DNA of 7,917 nt from Pseudomonadota bacterium (GCA_023450535.1 JAEXGX010000265.1:1-7917); one strand, 5' to 3'; shown: positions 1-6,068, numbered from the stretch's first letter. A program made the numbers and translations. The notes: generated from the sequence alone by a model not told the origin.

Positions 1-1232
1 CCCGAAAAGCGCGTGAGAGCGTGCAGAGAAAGCGCCCGATGTCGGGAGGCGGTCTGCCAGGCAAACTTTCAGACTGCTCGTCGAAAATCCCTGAAGAATG
101 CGAACTCTTCCTTGTCGAGGGAGACTCTGCAGGCGGTTCCGCCAAGCAGGGCCGCAACCCCAAGACGCAGGCCATTCTGCCGCTGCGCGGCAAGATCCTG
201 AACGTGGAGCGCACCCGTTTTGACCGCATGCTGGCCAGCCAGGAAATCAAGAACATGATTACGGCTATGGGCATGGGTGTGGGGGAAGACGTGGATTACG
301 AAAAGCTTCGTTACCACAAGATCATCATCATGACTGACGCAGACGTGGACGGAGCGCATATTCGTACCCTGATGCTGACGTTCTTCTTCCGCCATTATCC
401 TGATCTCATCCAGCGCGGGCATCTGTTCATTGCCCAGCCTCCGCTTTTCGGCATCAAGAAAGGGAGCAAGATTCTCCGCTTCCTCAAAGATGAACGGGCA
501 CTGGAAGAGTTTCTTCAGCAGCGCCTGGCCACCGGCGTTAAGGCGAGCAATGCAGCCGGACGGGAATTCGCAAGTGAAGAGTTCATCGCCATACTCAATA
601 CAGTGGACGAGCTTCAGAGCCGTATCCAGGACGCGGAGAATGCTTCTGTTTCCCGCGTACTGTTTCTTGCCTTGCTGGAATTCGACGGTCCCCTTCCTCA
701 TATAGAAAATCCTGTGGAGCCAGAGGGCTTTCGCGAATGGATGGCAGAGCGGGAATACAGCGTGAAGCTGGAGAGTGAATCCAACGACGATGGAGAGCGC
801 TATTTCCTGCTTTTTGAAAATTCGGGCGGACACCGCACTCGTCTGCCGCTGGAATTCTTTGCCGGGCGTATCTACCGGGGAGGAAGGCAGGCGCTGGACA
901 AGCTGAATGCCCAGTGCGGCGAGTTTCCGATTACCCTCAACTCCGGAGAAAACACCGTACAGGTGACAGATTTCTTCACTCTGCAAGAGAAAGCCTATGA
1001 ACTCGCGCGCCGGGGCTATGATATCCAGCGCTACAAGGGGTTGGGCGAAATGAATGCCAACGATCTGGCGCTGACGACCATGGAACCTGGTAAGCGTACC
1101 CTGCTTCAGGTATCCATTGAGGATGCACAGTCCGCTTCCGAAGCCATTGAGGAACTGATGGGCGACCGCGTTGAGGCCCGGCGCGAATACATCATCCGCA
1201 ATGCGCTGGATATGGAAGATCTGGATATTTGA
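1..1232 (+). CDS. gyrB: DNA gyrase subunit B, C-terminal part (5' end outside window)
   Basis: GyrB is the ATPase subunit of the A2B2 DNA gyrase, which introduces negative supercoils in the cytoplasm. The reading frame is open from the window edge; 409 residues are visible and the ATPase and transducer domains lie upstream. Counting from the codon at 3-5, the TOPRIM motif EGDSAGG starts at E39 and DADVDG is at 112-117; these acidic residues bind the catalytic magnesium ions. QPPLF followed by KKG closes the TOPRIM core, and QRYKGLGEMN at 342-351 begins the tail domain that contacts GyrA. The protein ends in the typical DLDI. About 370 residues separate EGDSAGG from the stop. This is close to E. 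coli GyrB and far more than in the short Bacillus type, so the Gram-negative insert is present between TOPRIM and tail (roughly residues 150-325). ParE is less likely given the gyrA neighbour and this insert. Identification is very secure. Confidence 0.97.
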   Translation, partial: RKARESVQRKRPMSGGGLPGKLSDCSSKIPEECELFLVEGDSAGGSAKQGRNPKTQAILPLRGKILNVERTRFDRMLASQEIKNMITAMGMGVGEDVDYEKLRYHKIIIMTDADVDGAHIRTLMLTFFFRHYPDLIQRGHLFIAQPPLFGIKKGSKILRFLKDERALEEFLQQRLATGVKASNAAGREFASEEFIAILNTVDELQSRIQDAENASVSRVLFLALLEFDGPLPHIENPVEPEGFREWMAEREYSVKLESESNDDGERYFLLFENSGGHRTRLPLEFFAGRIYRGGRQALDKLNAQCGEFPITLNSGENTVQVTDFFTLQEKAYELARRGYDIQRYKGLGEMNANDLALTTMEPGKRTLLQVSIEDAQSASEAIEELMGDRVEARREYIIRNALDMEDLDI

Positions 1233-1235
1233 TAT

Positions 1236-1256
1236 AAACCCCGCAAAGCGGGGTTT
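1236..1256 (+). terminator. Hairpin terminator after gyrB
   Basis: A perfect 9-bp inverted repeat (AAACCCCGC at 1236-1244 and GCGGGGTTT at 1248-1256, loop AAA) begins 4 bases after the gyrB stop codon. It has the A-rich/GC/T-rich form of an intrinsic terminator. The T tract is only three bases and runs into GCG, so termination may be partial. The symmetry means it could also act on the other strand. Confidence 0.6.
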
Positions 1257-1281
1257 GCGAAGCTGCTGAAAAAGCCTTTGC

Positions 1282-1300
1282 GGGGGGGCTTCGCCCCCTC
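1282..1300. repeat. GC-rich hairpin at the upstream edge of repeat copy A
   Basis: A run of seven G followed by C (1282-1289) pairs across the triloop TTC (1290-1292) with GCCCCCTC (1293-1300). This gives about eight pairs including one G-T wobble. It is not followed by a T tract, so it is better read as part of the structured intergenic repeat than as a terminator. Confidence 0.6.
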
Positions 1301-1312
1301 CAGCTCCCCTCA

Positions 1313-1416
1313 GCAGGGTGTAGTACGCCCTGCATCCCCAATTATGACACGATGTTATAATTATAAAGGGGCTGGGGGAGATTATCTGCCCCGGCAGGGT
1401 ACGGGGCAGAGCCCCC
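1313..1416. repeat. Intergenic repeat, copy A (GC-AT-GC structured element)
   Basis: This non-coding block between gyrB and gyrA resembles a second block at 5008-5095. A left segment (1316-1338 against 5011-5033) agrees at 18 of 23 positions. A right segment (1375-1407 against 5060-5092) agrees at 29 of 33. Between them both copies carry an AT-rich core of different length. Copy A folds well: GCAGGGTG (1313-1320) pairs with CGCCCTGC (1326-1333) around a TAGTA loop; CTGCCCC (1386-1392) pairs with GGGGCAG (1403-1409); and GGGGCT (1368-1373) with AGCCCC (1410-1415) can enclose the latter. There is no open reading frame with a credible start and no transposase. It could be a dispersed REP/MITE-like repeat or the template of a structured RNA. 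The repeat relation is seen directly; its nature is not known. Confidence 0.7.
1355..1366. other. AT-rich perfect palindrome in the core of repeat copy A
   Basis: TTATAATTATAA is a 12-bp perfect palindrome and contains the consensus -10 hexamer TATAAT on both strands (1356-1361 on plus, 1360-1365 on minus). No good -35 hexamer lies about 17 bp away on either strand. The nearest candidate, ATGACA at 1344-1349, leaves a spacer of only 6 bp. It may be a weak promoter core or just the easily melted centre of the repeat. Confidence 0.35.
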
Positions 1417-1545
1417 GGTTTAGCAACATTCTGACAAACACCGCTTTACGGAATTTGTGCCACCATCAGCGGCAGACTTTGCGGTGACAGCCCTTTCTCC
1501 CCACCTTTTTCGGCCTTGCGCCGGACTTTGTAAAGGAACAGCACA
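1417..1545 (+). promoter_or_regulatory. Region upstream of gyrA; likely leader, promoter not resolved
   Basis: This 129-bp stretch joins repeat copy A to gyrA. Because a terminator and the repeat stand between gyrB and gyrA, gyrA may need its own promoter here. CTGACA (1431-1436) and GTGACA (1484-1489) each match the -35 consensus at five of six bases, but neither has a recognisable -10 hexamer at normal spacing. A short stem CGGC/GCCG (1511-1514 with 1520-1523) sits just upstream of the ribosome binding site. I cannot place a transcription start. Confidence 0.3.
1533..1537 (+). promoter_or_regulatory. Ribosome binding site of gyrA (supports GTG start)
   Basis: AAGGA is followed after 8 bases by GTG at 1546. 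No other start with comparable spacing exists nearby, and translation from this GTG gives the normal GyrA N-terminus (YTPIDIEKDLRQSYLAYS). This fixes the non-ATG start. Confidence 0.8.
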
Positions 1546-4044
1546 GTGGAAGAACTGGAACAATATACTCCAATAGATATTGAAAAAGACCTGCGCCAGT
1601 CCTATCTGGCGTATTCCCTCAGCGTCATTATCGGCCGTGCCATTCCGGATGCGCGCGATGGCCTCAAACCCGTGCACCGGCGCATTCTGTTCGCGCAGTC
1701 GCAGATGGCGAACACCTACACCCGCCCGCACAAAAAGTGCGCCCGCGTGGTCGGTGACGTTATCGGCAAATACCATCCCCACGGCGACAGCGCAGTATAC
1801 GACGCTCTGGTGCGCATGGCGCAGGATTTTTCCATGCGCGGCCCGCTGGAAGACGGACAGGGGAACTTCGGCTCCATTGAAGGCGACAGCGCAGCGGCCA
1901 TGCGATATACGGAAGTGCGCATGTCTCGTCTGGCTTCCGAATTCCTGAATGATATCGACAAGAAAACCGTGGATTTCCGCCCGAACTACGACGGATCGGA
2001 GCAGGAACCGGAGGTGCTTCCCACAAAGGTGCCGAACCTGCTGCTCAATGGTTCGTCGGGTATTGCTGTGGGGATGGCTACCAATATTCCTCCGCACAAC
2101 CTCGGGGAACTTTGTGACGCGCTCATCCGACTTATTGAGGAGCCGGACTGCACGGTGGAAGACCTCATTGATCTGGTGCACGGGCCGGACTTCCCCACAG
2201 CCGGTTTTGTTTATGCCGGGCAAGGTCTGCTTGATGCCTACCGTACCGGGCGCGGCATTGTGAAGATGCGCGGCAAGGTGGAGGTGGAAGAGCGCAAAAA
2301 GGGCCAGCAATCCGTAGTGATTCGGGAAATTCCCTATGGTCTGAACCTTGCCGCTCTGGTGACCAAAATCGCCGAGCTGGTCAACGATCACAAAATCGAC
2401 GGCGTGTCTGATCTGCGCAACGAATCCAACCGCAACGGCATCCGTGTGGTGCTGGATCTCAAACGCGGCACCATCCCCGAGGTGGTCATCAATTCGCTGT
2501 ACAAATATACCCCTCTGGAAAGTTCTTACGGTATCAACATGCTGGCAGTGGTGAACAACAAGCCCCAGCTGCTGAACCTGAAAAGCGCGCTGACCTGTTT
2601 TCTCGATCACCGGCGCGAGGTGGTTATCCGCCGTACGCGTTTTGATCTCGACAAGGCCAAGGCGCGCGCGCATATCGTGGAAGGTTTGCTCAAGGCCCTG
2701 GACGTCATCGATGAAATCGTAGCACTGATCAAGGCATCTCCCACGCCTCTGGACGCCCGCAACGGGTTGATGGAGCGTTTCGGTTTTTCAGAAGTCCAAG
2801 CCCAGAGTATTCTGGACATGCGCCTGCAACGCCTCACCGGCTTGGAACGCGACAAGCTTCAGGATGAATACGCGGAACTTCAGCGCCTTATCGCCTATCT
2901 TACGTCCATTCTGGAAGATTCCTCCGTTTTACGCGGCGTACTGCGCGATGAAACCAATGAAATCAAGGCTACCTATGCTTCTCCCCGCCGCACGGAAGTA
3001 CTCATGGATGAACTGGGCGGCATTGATATTGAAGACCTCATTCCGGACGAGGACGTCGTCATCACCCTGTCACGGCGCGGCTATATCAAACGCACCATGT
3101 TGGCGACCTACCAGCAGCAGAAGCGCGGCGGCAAGGGAATTGCCGGTCTGCACACCGGGGATGACGATTTCGTGCAGGACTTCCTGACTACCACGAATCA
3201 CCAGTTCCTTTTGTTGTTCACCAACAAGGGCCGCATGCATCAGCTCAAGGTACACCAGGTGCCGGAGGGAAGCCGTACCGCCAAGGGTGTGCATATTGCC
3301 AACCTGCTTCCTCTGGAAAAGGACGAATGGGTTGCCAACGTGCTGACCGTTCGGGAATTTGCGGAAAACCGCTATTTCCTGTTCACCACCAAGCGTGGCA
3401 TGGTCAAGCGTTCCAGCGCATCCCTGTACGCCCGGTGCCGCAAGAGCGGGCTTATTGCCCTCAGCATGCGTGAAGACGATGAACTCATCGCCGTGCGGGA
3501 AATCAATGAAGATGAACATATTGTACTCGCTACGGCCAACGGCATGGCAATCCGCTTCTCCGCCACGGATGTGCGTCCCATGGGACGCAGTGCGGCCGGG
3601 GTTAAAGGCGTGGGGTTGCGCCGGGGGGACACCGTGGTTTCCAGCCTGACCCTGCGGCCGGAGGATCAATCTACGGAAATCATGGCCGTGTCCGCCTTGG
3701 GATACGGCAAGCGCACCCGCGTGGATCTGTACCGGATCCAGAGCCGCGGCGGAATCGGTCTGATCAACTTCAAGGCATCGCCCAAGACCGGCGGCGTTAT
3801 CGGAGCTATGCCGGTTACGGATGCGGATTCCCTTATCCTGCTGACGTCCACTAACAAGATCATCCGCCTAAGTGTGGATGAAGTGCGCTCGGTGGGGCGT
3901 GCGACCATGGGCGTGCGGCTGGTGCGGCTTGATGACGGAGCGACGGTGGTGGGTTTTGATACCGTAGCTGACAATACCGGTATGGAAGAGACGGAGAACG
4001 CTCCTGACGCTTCCGGGTCTGTCGTCCCGGGAACGGAAGAGTAG
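1546..4044 (+). CDS. gyrA: DNA gyrase subunit A
   Basis: GyrA is the DNA cleavage and wrapping subunit of gyrase. The product has 832 residues, near the usual 820-875, starting at GTG with a good ribosome binding site. The breakage-reunion domain is complete: the quinolone region HPHGDSAVYD has Ser82 and Asp86 (E. coli Ser83 and Asp87 positions, both of the sensitive type), and AAMRYTE carries Arg120 and the catalytic Tyr121. The tower and coiled coil follow, with ILDMRLQRLTGLE near 422-434. The C-terminal DNA-wrapping pinwheel begins with the GyrA box QKRGGKG (525-531), which separates it from ParC. A degenerate second box, QSRGGIG, is at 732-738. The tail after about residue 805 is short and rich in Glu and Asp. 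The segment RGPLEDGQGNFG (98-109) departs from the usual RYPLVDGQGNFG. The gene is downstream of gyrB but separated from it by a terminator-like hairpin and repeat copy A. Confidence 0.98.
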   Translation: MEELEQYTPIDIEKDLRQSYLAYSLSVIIGRAIPDARDGLKPVHRRILFAQSQMANTYTRPHKKCARVVGDVIGKYHPHGDSAVYDALVRMAQDFSMRGPLEDGQGNFGSIEGDSAAAMRYTEVRMSRLASEFLNDIDKKTVDFRPNYDGSEQEPEVLPTKVPNLLLNGSSGIAVGMATNIPPHNLGELCDALIRLIEEPDCTVEDLIDLVHGPDFPTAGFVYAGQGLLDAYRTGRGIVKMRGKVEVEERKKGQQSVVIREIPYGLNLAALVTKIAELVNDHKIDGVSDLRNESNRNGIRVVLDLKRGTIPEVVINSLYKYTPLESSYGINMLAVVNNKPQLLNLKSALTCFLDHRREVVIRRTRFDLDKAKARAHIVEGLLKALDVIDEIVALIKASPTPLDARNGLMERFGFSEVQAQSILDMRLQRLTGLERDKLQDEYAELQRLIAYLTSILEDSSVLRGVLRDETNEIKATYASPRRTEVLMDELGGIDIEDLIPDEDVVITLSRRGYIKRTMLATYQQQKRGGKGIAGLHTGDDDFVQDFLTTTNHQFLLLFTNKGRMHQLKVHQVPEGSRTAKGVHIANLLPLEKDEWVANVLTVREFAENRYFLFTTKRGMVKRSSASLYARCRKSGLIALSMREDDELIAVREINEDEHIVLATANGMAIRFSATDVRPMGRSAAGVKGVGLRRGDTVVSSLTLRPEDQSTEIMAVSALGYGKRTRVDLYRIQSRGGIGLINFKASPKTGGVIGAMPVTDADSLILLTSTNKIIRLSVDEVRSVGRATMGVRLVRLDDGATVVGFDTVADNTGMEETENAPDASGSVVPGTEE

Positions 4045-4047
4045 GTC

Positions 4048-4938
4048 ATGCCCGGTCGTTTTGGGCTGCGCCTGTTGTGCCGTCTGCTCTTTGTACCGCT
4101 CTTTCTTGGCTGCCTTGCGGCGTGCGACCGGGCCTATCCGTCGAACGACCTTGAGGCGGCCAGAGAGGCGGCAGAAGAGCTGGATTGGGCGCAGAGCGCC
4201 CGTCTGCTCCAGCGTTATCTGCGCGATGAAATGGATGAAACCCGGCGCTGGGAGGCATGGAAGCTGCTTGCCCTGTCCCATGAACGTATGGGCGAACGGA
4301 ACTGGCTGGTAGAAACGCTGGAGAACATGCGCCACGAGTATGAAAATCGCCCTGAGCAAATGAAATGGGTGCTGCATGAATTAGGCACGACGTATGAATC
4401 CATGCGCTTATGGGACGAGGCTTCAGAAACATGGCTTCAGTTGCTGGATGTGGCGGAGCTTTCCGACCGTGACGCCGCCCGCTTGTATGAGCACATGGGT
4501 TTGTATTATCAGCGCGGGCAAAAATTCGATCTGGCCGAGGATATGTTCGGTATGGGGCTGGAGCATGCGGACACGGTGGCGTTCAAGGCTTCATTCCGCT
4601 ATCAGATTGCCTATACCTATTATCTGCAGGATAAGAGAGATGAAGCTCTCGCCATGCTGGATGAAATGCTGGCCGTGCCGGAACTGGCGGAACGCCTGAA
4701 GGACGGCAGACAGGAAGGCGTGGGAACTGTGCAGACGGATGTTGTGCAGGAGACAGAATTGCTTGGCCTGGCGCTGCTGCTCAAGGGGGATATCCTGGAA
4801 ACGCAGGAAAAAAAGGACGAGGCTCTTGCCTGTTTTGACCTTGCAAAAGCCTGGCATCCCAACCCTGAAGTCGTGCAGAAGCGCGAGGAGCTGTTGCTTA
4901 AGAAAAAAAAGATTACGCCGGTTATTCAGGGAAAGTAA
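4048..4938 (+). CDS. TPR-repeat lipoprotein of unknown function
   Basis: I recognise the fold but not a named family. The 296-residue product has an N-terminal lipoprotein signal: Arg residues, a hydrophobic stretch (about 7-25) and a lipobox LAAC with Cys26, then Asp27. In E. coli an Asp at position +2 favours retention in the inner membrane, facing the periplasm; whether that holds here is inference. The mature part is almost all helical, with tetratricopeptide-like helix pairs at roughly 109-137, 146-175, 185-208 and 241-272, and weaker ones before (about 37-60 and 70-98). Such proteins usually serve as protein-protein scaffolds. The end is basic (LLLKKKKITPVIQGK) and contains an A8 run. 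The start lies 3 bp after the gyrA stop, with GGAAGAG inside the gyrA end as ribosome binding site, so co-transcription with gyrA and possible translational coupling are likely. Confidence 0.85.
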   Translation: MPGRFGLRLLCRLLFVPLFLGCLAACDRAYPSNDLEAAREAAEELDWAQSARLLQRYLRDEMDETRRWEAWKLLALSHERMGERNWLVETLENMRHEYENRPEQMKWVLHELGTTYESMRLWDEASETWLQLLDVAELSDRDAARLYEHMGLYYQRGQKFDLAEDMFGMGLEHADTVAFKASFRYQIAYTYYLQDKRDEALAMLDEMLAVPELAERLKDGRQEGVGTVQTDVVQETELLGLALLLKGDILETQEKKDEALACFDLAKAWHPNPEVVQKREELLLKKKKITPVIQGK

Positions 4939-4969
4939 AGTGTTTCAGAATCCGAGGGTGACGGACGTG

Positions 4970-4994
4970 CCCTCAGCTGCAAAGAGGCTGGGGG
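4970..4994. repeat. Hairpin upstream of repeat copy B
   Basis: CCCTCAGC (4970-4977) pairs with GCTGGGGG (4987-4994) over a 9-base loop; seven Watson-Crick pairs and one G-T. The following sequence is AAACAG, so it lacks the T tract of a plus-strand terminator. The 9-mer GCTGGGGGA (4987-4995) also occurs in repeat copy A at 1371-1379, which suggests that this hairpin belongs to the same repeat system. Confidence 0.5.
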
Positions 4995-5007
4995 AAACAG
5001 AGGGCAA

Positions 5008-5095
5008 CGCGGGCGCAGTACGCTCTGCACCTCAAATCAGTATATTATTATGGGGGGCCGGGGAGCTTATCTCCCCCTGCGGGGTACGGGGCGCC
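5008..5095. repeat. Intergenic repeat, copy B (diverged copy of the element between gyrB and gyrA)
   Basis: This block matches copy A in the same orientation: 18 of 23 bases in the left arm (5011-5033) and 29 of 33 in the right arm (5060-5092), with a shorter AT-rich core (5034-5051) between them. The left-arm hairpin is kept: GGGCG (5011-5015) pairs with CGCTC (5021-5025) around CAGTA. Two of its pairs differ from copy A in ways that preserve pairing: T-G becomes C-G, and G-C becomes G-T. The long right-arm stem of copy A is weakened here; CCCC (5074-5077) can instead pair with GGGG at 5081-5084 or 5088-5091. It lies between the plus-strand lipoprotein gene and the minus-strand sfsA, where transcripts converge. 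Confidence 0.65.
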
Positions 5096-5100
5096 TTTAG

Positions 5101-5124
5101 CCGTAGAAGCGAAGCTTCGTACGG
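5101..5124. repeat. Strong hairpin downstream of repeat copy B
   Basis: CCGTAGAAGC (5101-5110) pairs with GCTTC and TACGG (5114-5118 and 5120-5124) over the triloop GAA, with a single bulged G at 5119, giving ten pairs. No T tract follows on either strand. It could be a 3'-end RNA structure of the lipoprotein transcript or part of the repeat region. Confidence 0.5.
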
Positions 5125-5165
5125 AGAATGAGAGCAGAGATAAGCCTTGGTTTATCAGCAGTCTG

Positions 5166-5186
5166 AAGCCCGTATATGCGGGCTTT
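5166..5186. terminator. Possible weak bidirectional terminator between the lipoprotein gene and sfsA
   Basis: AAGCCCG (5166-5172) pairs perfectly with CGGGCTT (5179-5185) around the six-base loop TATATG. On the plus strand the stem ends in TTT then ATGA; on the minus strand it ends in TT then CAGA. Both tails are short. The position between two convergent genes (lipoprotein gene on plus, sfsA on minus) supports a terminator role. Confidence 0.45.
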
Positions 5187-5201
5187 ATGAGGCTAACGGA
5201 T

Positions 5202-5227
5202 AAAGGAGGCAGAGATATTATTCCTCC
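5202..5227. other. Orphan Shine-Dalgarno-like sequence with complementary arm
   Basis: AAAGGAGG (5202-5209) is an unusually strong ribosome-binding-site match, yet no ATG, GTG or TTG reading frame of useful length follows on the plus strand. GGAGG (5205-5209) can pair with CCTCC (5223-5227). Read on the minus strand the same stem lies just after the sfsA stop and is followed by TTT, so it may be a weak sfsA terminator instead. The rest of 4939-5240 shows only the repeat and hairpins listed separately. Confidence 0.3.
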
Positions 5228-5240
5228 GAAAAAATAAGTT

Positions 5241-5972
5241 CTATTTTTGCGCCAGAGGCAGGGGGCGATCATAAAAAATGCCTGTCTCTGTTACGCGTGC
5301 GACAACGGCATGGACTTCTACTCCCTGTGCGACGGCATCATAAAAGGCTGTCGCGTAGGCGGAGTCAATATAGTCGGCCGGGCCGAAGCAAGAACCGTCC
5401 GGACGCTGAACCAGATAGAACATGGTTGCGCGGGAGCCCTCCCGCACCAGCCTGATCAGAGTGCTCAGATGTTTGGCTCCCCGGGCGGTGACAGCGTCGG
5501 GAAAGGCCGCGACCCCGTCTTCAACCAGGGTGACGTTTTTGCACTCCACCCAGAGCGGAGGAAGTAATGCGTCCGAACAGGTTAACAACCCGTCCAGACG
5601 GCTTTCTCCGCAGACGGCCTCGCGTTTCAGCCAGTCGTAGCCCTCTGTCCAGGGCAGGAGGTTCGCCGCGAACGCGGCTTCAAGAAAACGATTGGGCACG
5701 GACGTGTTGACCCCTGCCCAGAAGAAGGAACCGGGCATAGCGCCGGGCTGCCCGACAGCTTCGACTGTCCAGGCCAGTTTGCGCTTGGGATTGACCGCAG
5801 GGGACAGTAATACGGGCGCGCCGGGTCGCAGCATGCCCAGCATGGAACCAGTGTTGTTGGTGTGGGCTGTGACGATTTCACCGTCCAGTTCTGCGATAAC
5901 GAAGAAGCGTTTCTCCCTGCGGAGAAAACGGGCGGCACGGCAACCGGGAGGAAAAGGCAGAAGGGGGGTCAA
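5241..5972 (-). CDS. sfsA: SfsA family protein (sugar fermentation stimulation protein homologue)
   Basis: SfsA proteins are named for an E. coli overexpression effect on maltose metabolism. They are reported to bind DNA and have a PD-(D/E)XK nuclease-like core; their true role is unclear. With the TTG start the product has 243 residues, against 234 in E. coli. Family motifs are all present: NNTGSM (39-44), NPKRKLAWTVE, VNTSVPNRF, ESRLD (123-127), VECKNVTL (142-149, with Glu143 and Lys145 as the probable ExK pair after Asp127) and FPDAVTARGAKHL (157-169). I chose TTG at 5970-5972 because AAGGAG lies 6 bases upstream and the family homology begins here. An in-frame ATG at 6056 would add 28 unrelated residues and has no ribosome binding site. 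The gene is transcribed away from the aminotransferase gene and towards the lipoprotein gene. Confidence 0.92.
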   Translation of the reverse strand: MTPLLPFPPGCRAARFLRREKRFFVIAELDGEIVTAHTNNTGSMLGMLRPGAPVLLSPAVNPKRKLAWTVEAVGQPGAMPGSFFWAGVNTSVPNRFLEAAFAANLLPWTEGYDWLKREAVCGESRLDGLLTCSDALLPPLWVECKNVTLVEDGVAAFPDAVTARGAKHLSTLIRLVREGSRATMFYLVQRPDGSCFGPADYIDSAYATAFYDAVAQGVEVHAVVARVTETGIFYDRPLPLAQK

Positions 5973-5978
5973 TTTACA

Positions 5979-5984
5979 CTCCTT
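5979..5984 (-). promoter_or_regulatory. Ribosome binding site of sfsA (decides the TTG start)
   Basis: On the minus strand AAGGAG is followed by six bases and then TTG. This is close to ideal spacing and is the only strong Shine-Dalgarno match near the sfsA 5' end, so it favours the TTG at 5972 over upstream in-frame ATG codons at 6056 and 6032. Confidence 0.75.
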
Positions 5985-5998
5985 GGGGAAACTGCTAC

Positions 5999-6022
5999 CG
6001 TCACACAGGCAGCGGTGTGACG
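5999..6022. promoter_or_regulatory. Perfect dyad upstream of sfsA (operator or leader hairpin)
   Basis: CGTCACAC (5999-6006) and GTGTGACG (6015-6022) form a perfect 8-bp inverted repeat with an 8-base spacer, 14 bases upstream of the sfsA Shine-Dalgarno. It could be a transcription factor site serving the divergent promoters, or a hairpin in the sfsA leader RNA. The half-site order (TCACA then TGTGA) is the reverse of a CRP site. No regulator gene is in the window. Confidence 0.5.
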
Positions 6023-6068
6023 ACGCCAGCATGGAACAAGATTGATGCAGAGGCAAGATCCGCTTTTT

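Noticed and set aside
69..986. 305-residue open frame on the minus strand opposite gyrB
   Set aside because: It overlaps conserved TOPRIM coding sequence entirely and shows no protein family features.
1278..1487. 69-codon open frame on the plus strand between gyrB and gyrA
   Set aside because: It runs through the hairpins of repeat copy A, has no good ribosome binding site and its product is low-complexity.
1420..2673. 417-residue open frame on the minus strand opposite the start of gyrA
   Set aside because: It is a GC-rich shadow of gyrA: no recognisable domain, His/Arg/Gln-rich composition, and the plus strand encodes an unmistakable complete GyrA.
5152..5160. TTATC-containing sequence considered as a DnaA box, since gyrB-gyrA often lies near oriC
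   Set aside because: TTATCAGCA differs from TTATCCACA at two positions and is isolated; there is no cluster of boxes and no AT-rich unwinding region beside it.
5247..5567. Plus-strand open frames within sfsA
   Set aside because: They are antisense to the clear SfsA motifs and have no family signature of their own.
6001..6020. CRP-like site in the sfsA upstream dyad
   Set aside because: CRP sites read TGTGA-N6-TCACA. Here the order is TCACA then TGTGA with a 10-base gap, so the half-sites are inverted.
6032..6049. Possible sigma-54 promoter (TGGAAC ... TGCA) upstream of the aminotransferase gene
   Set aside because: The distance between GG and GC is 12 bases rather than the strict 10, and the TTGC half is not intact.
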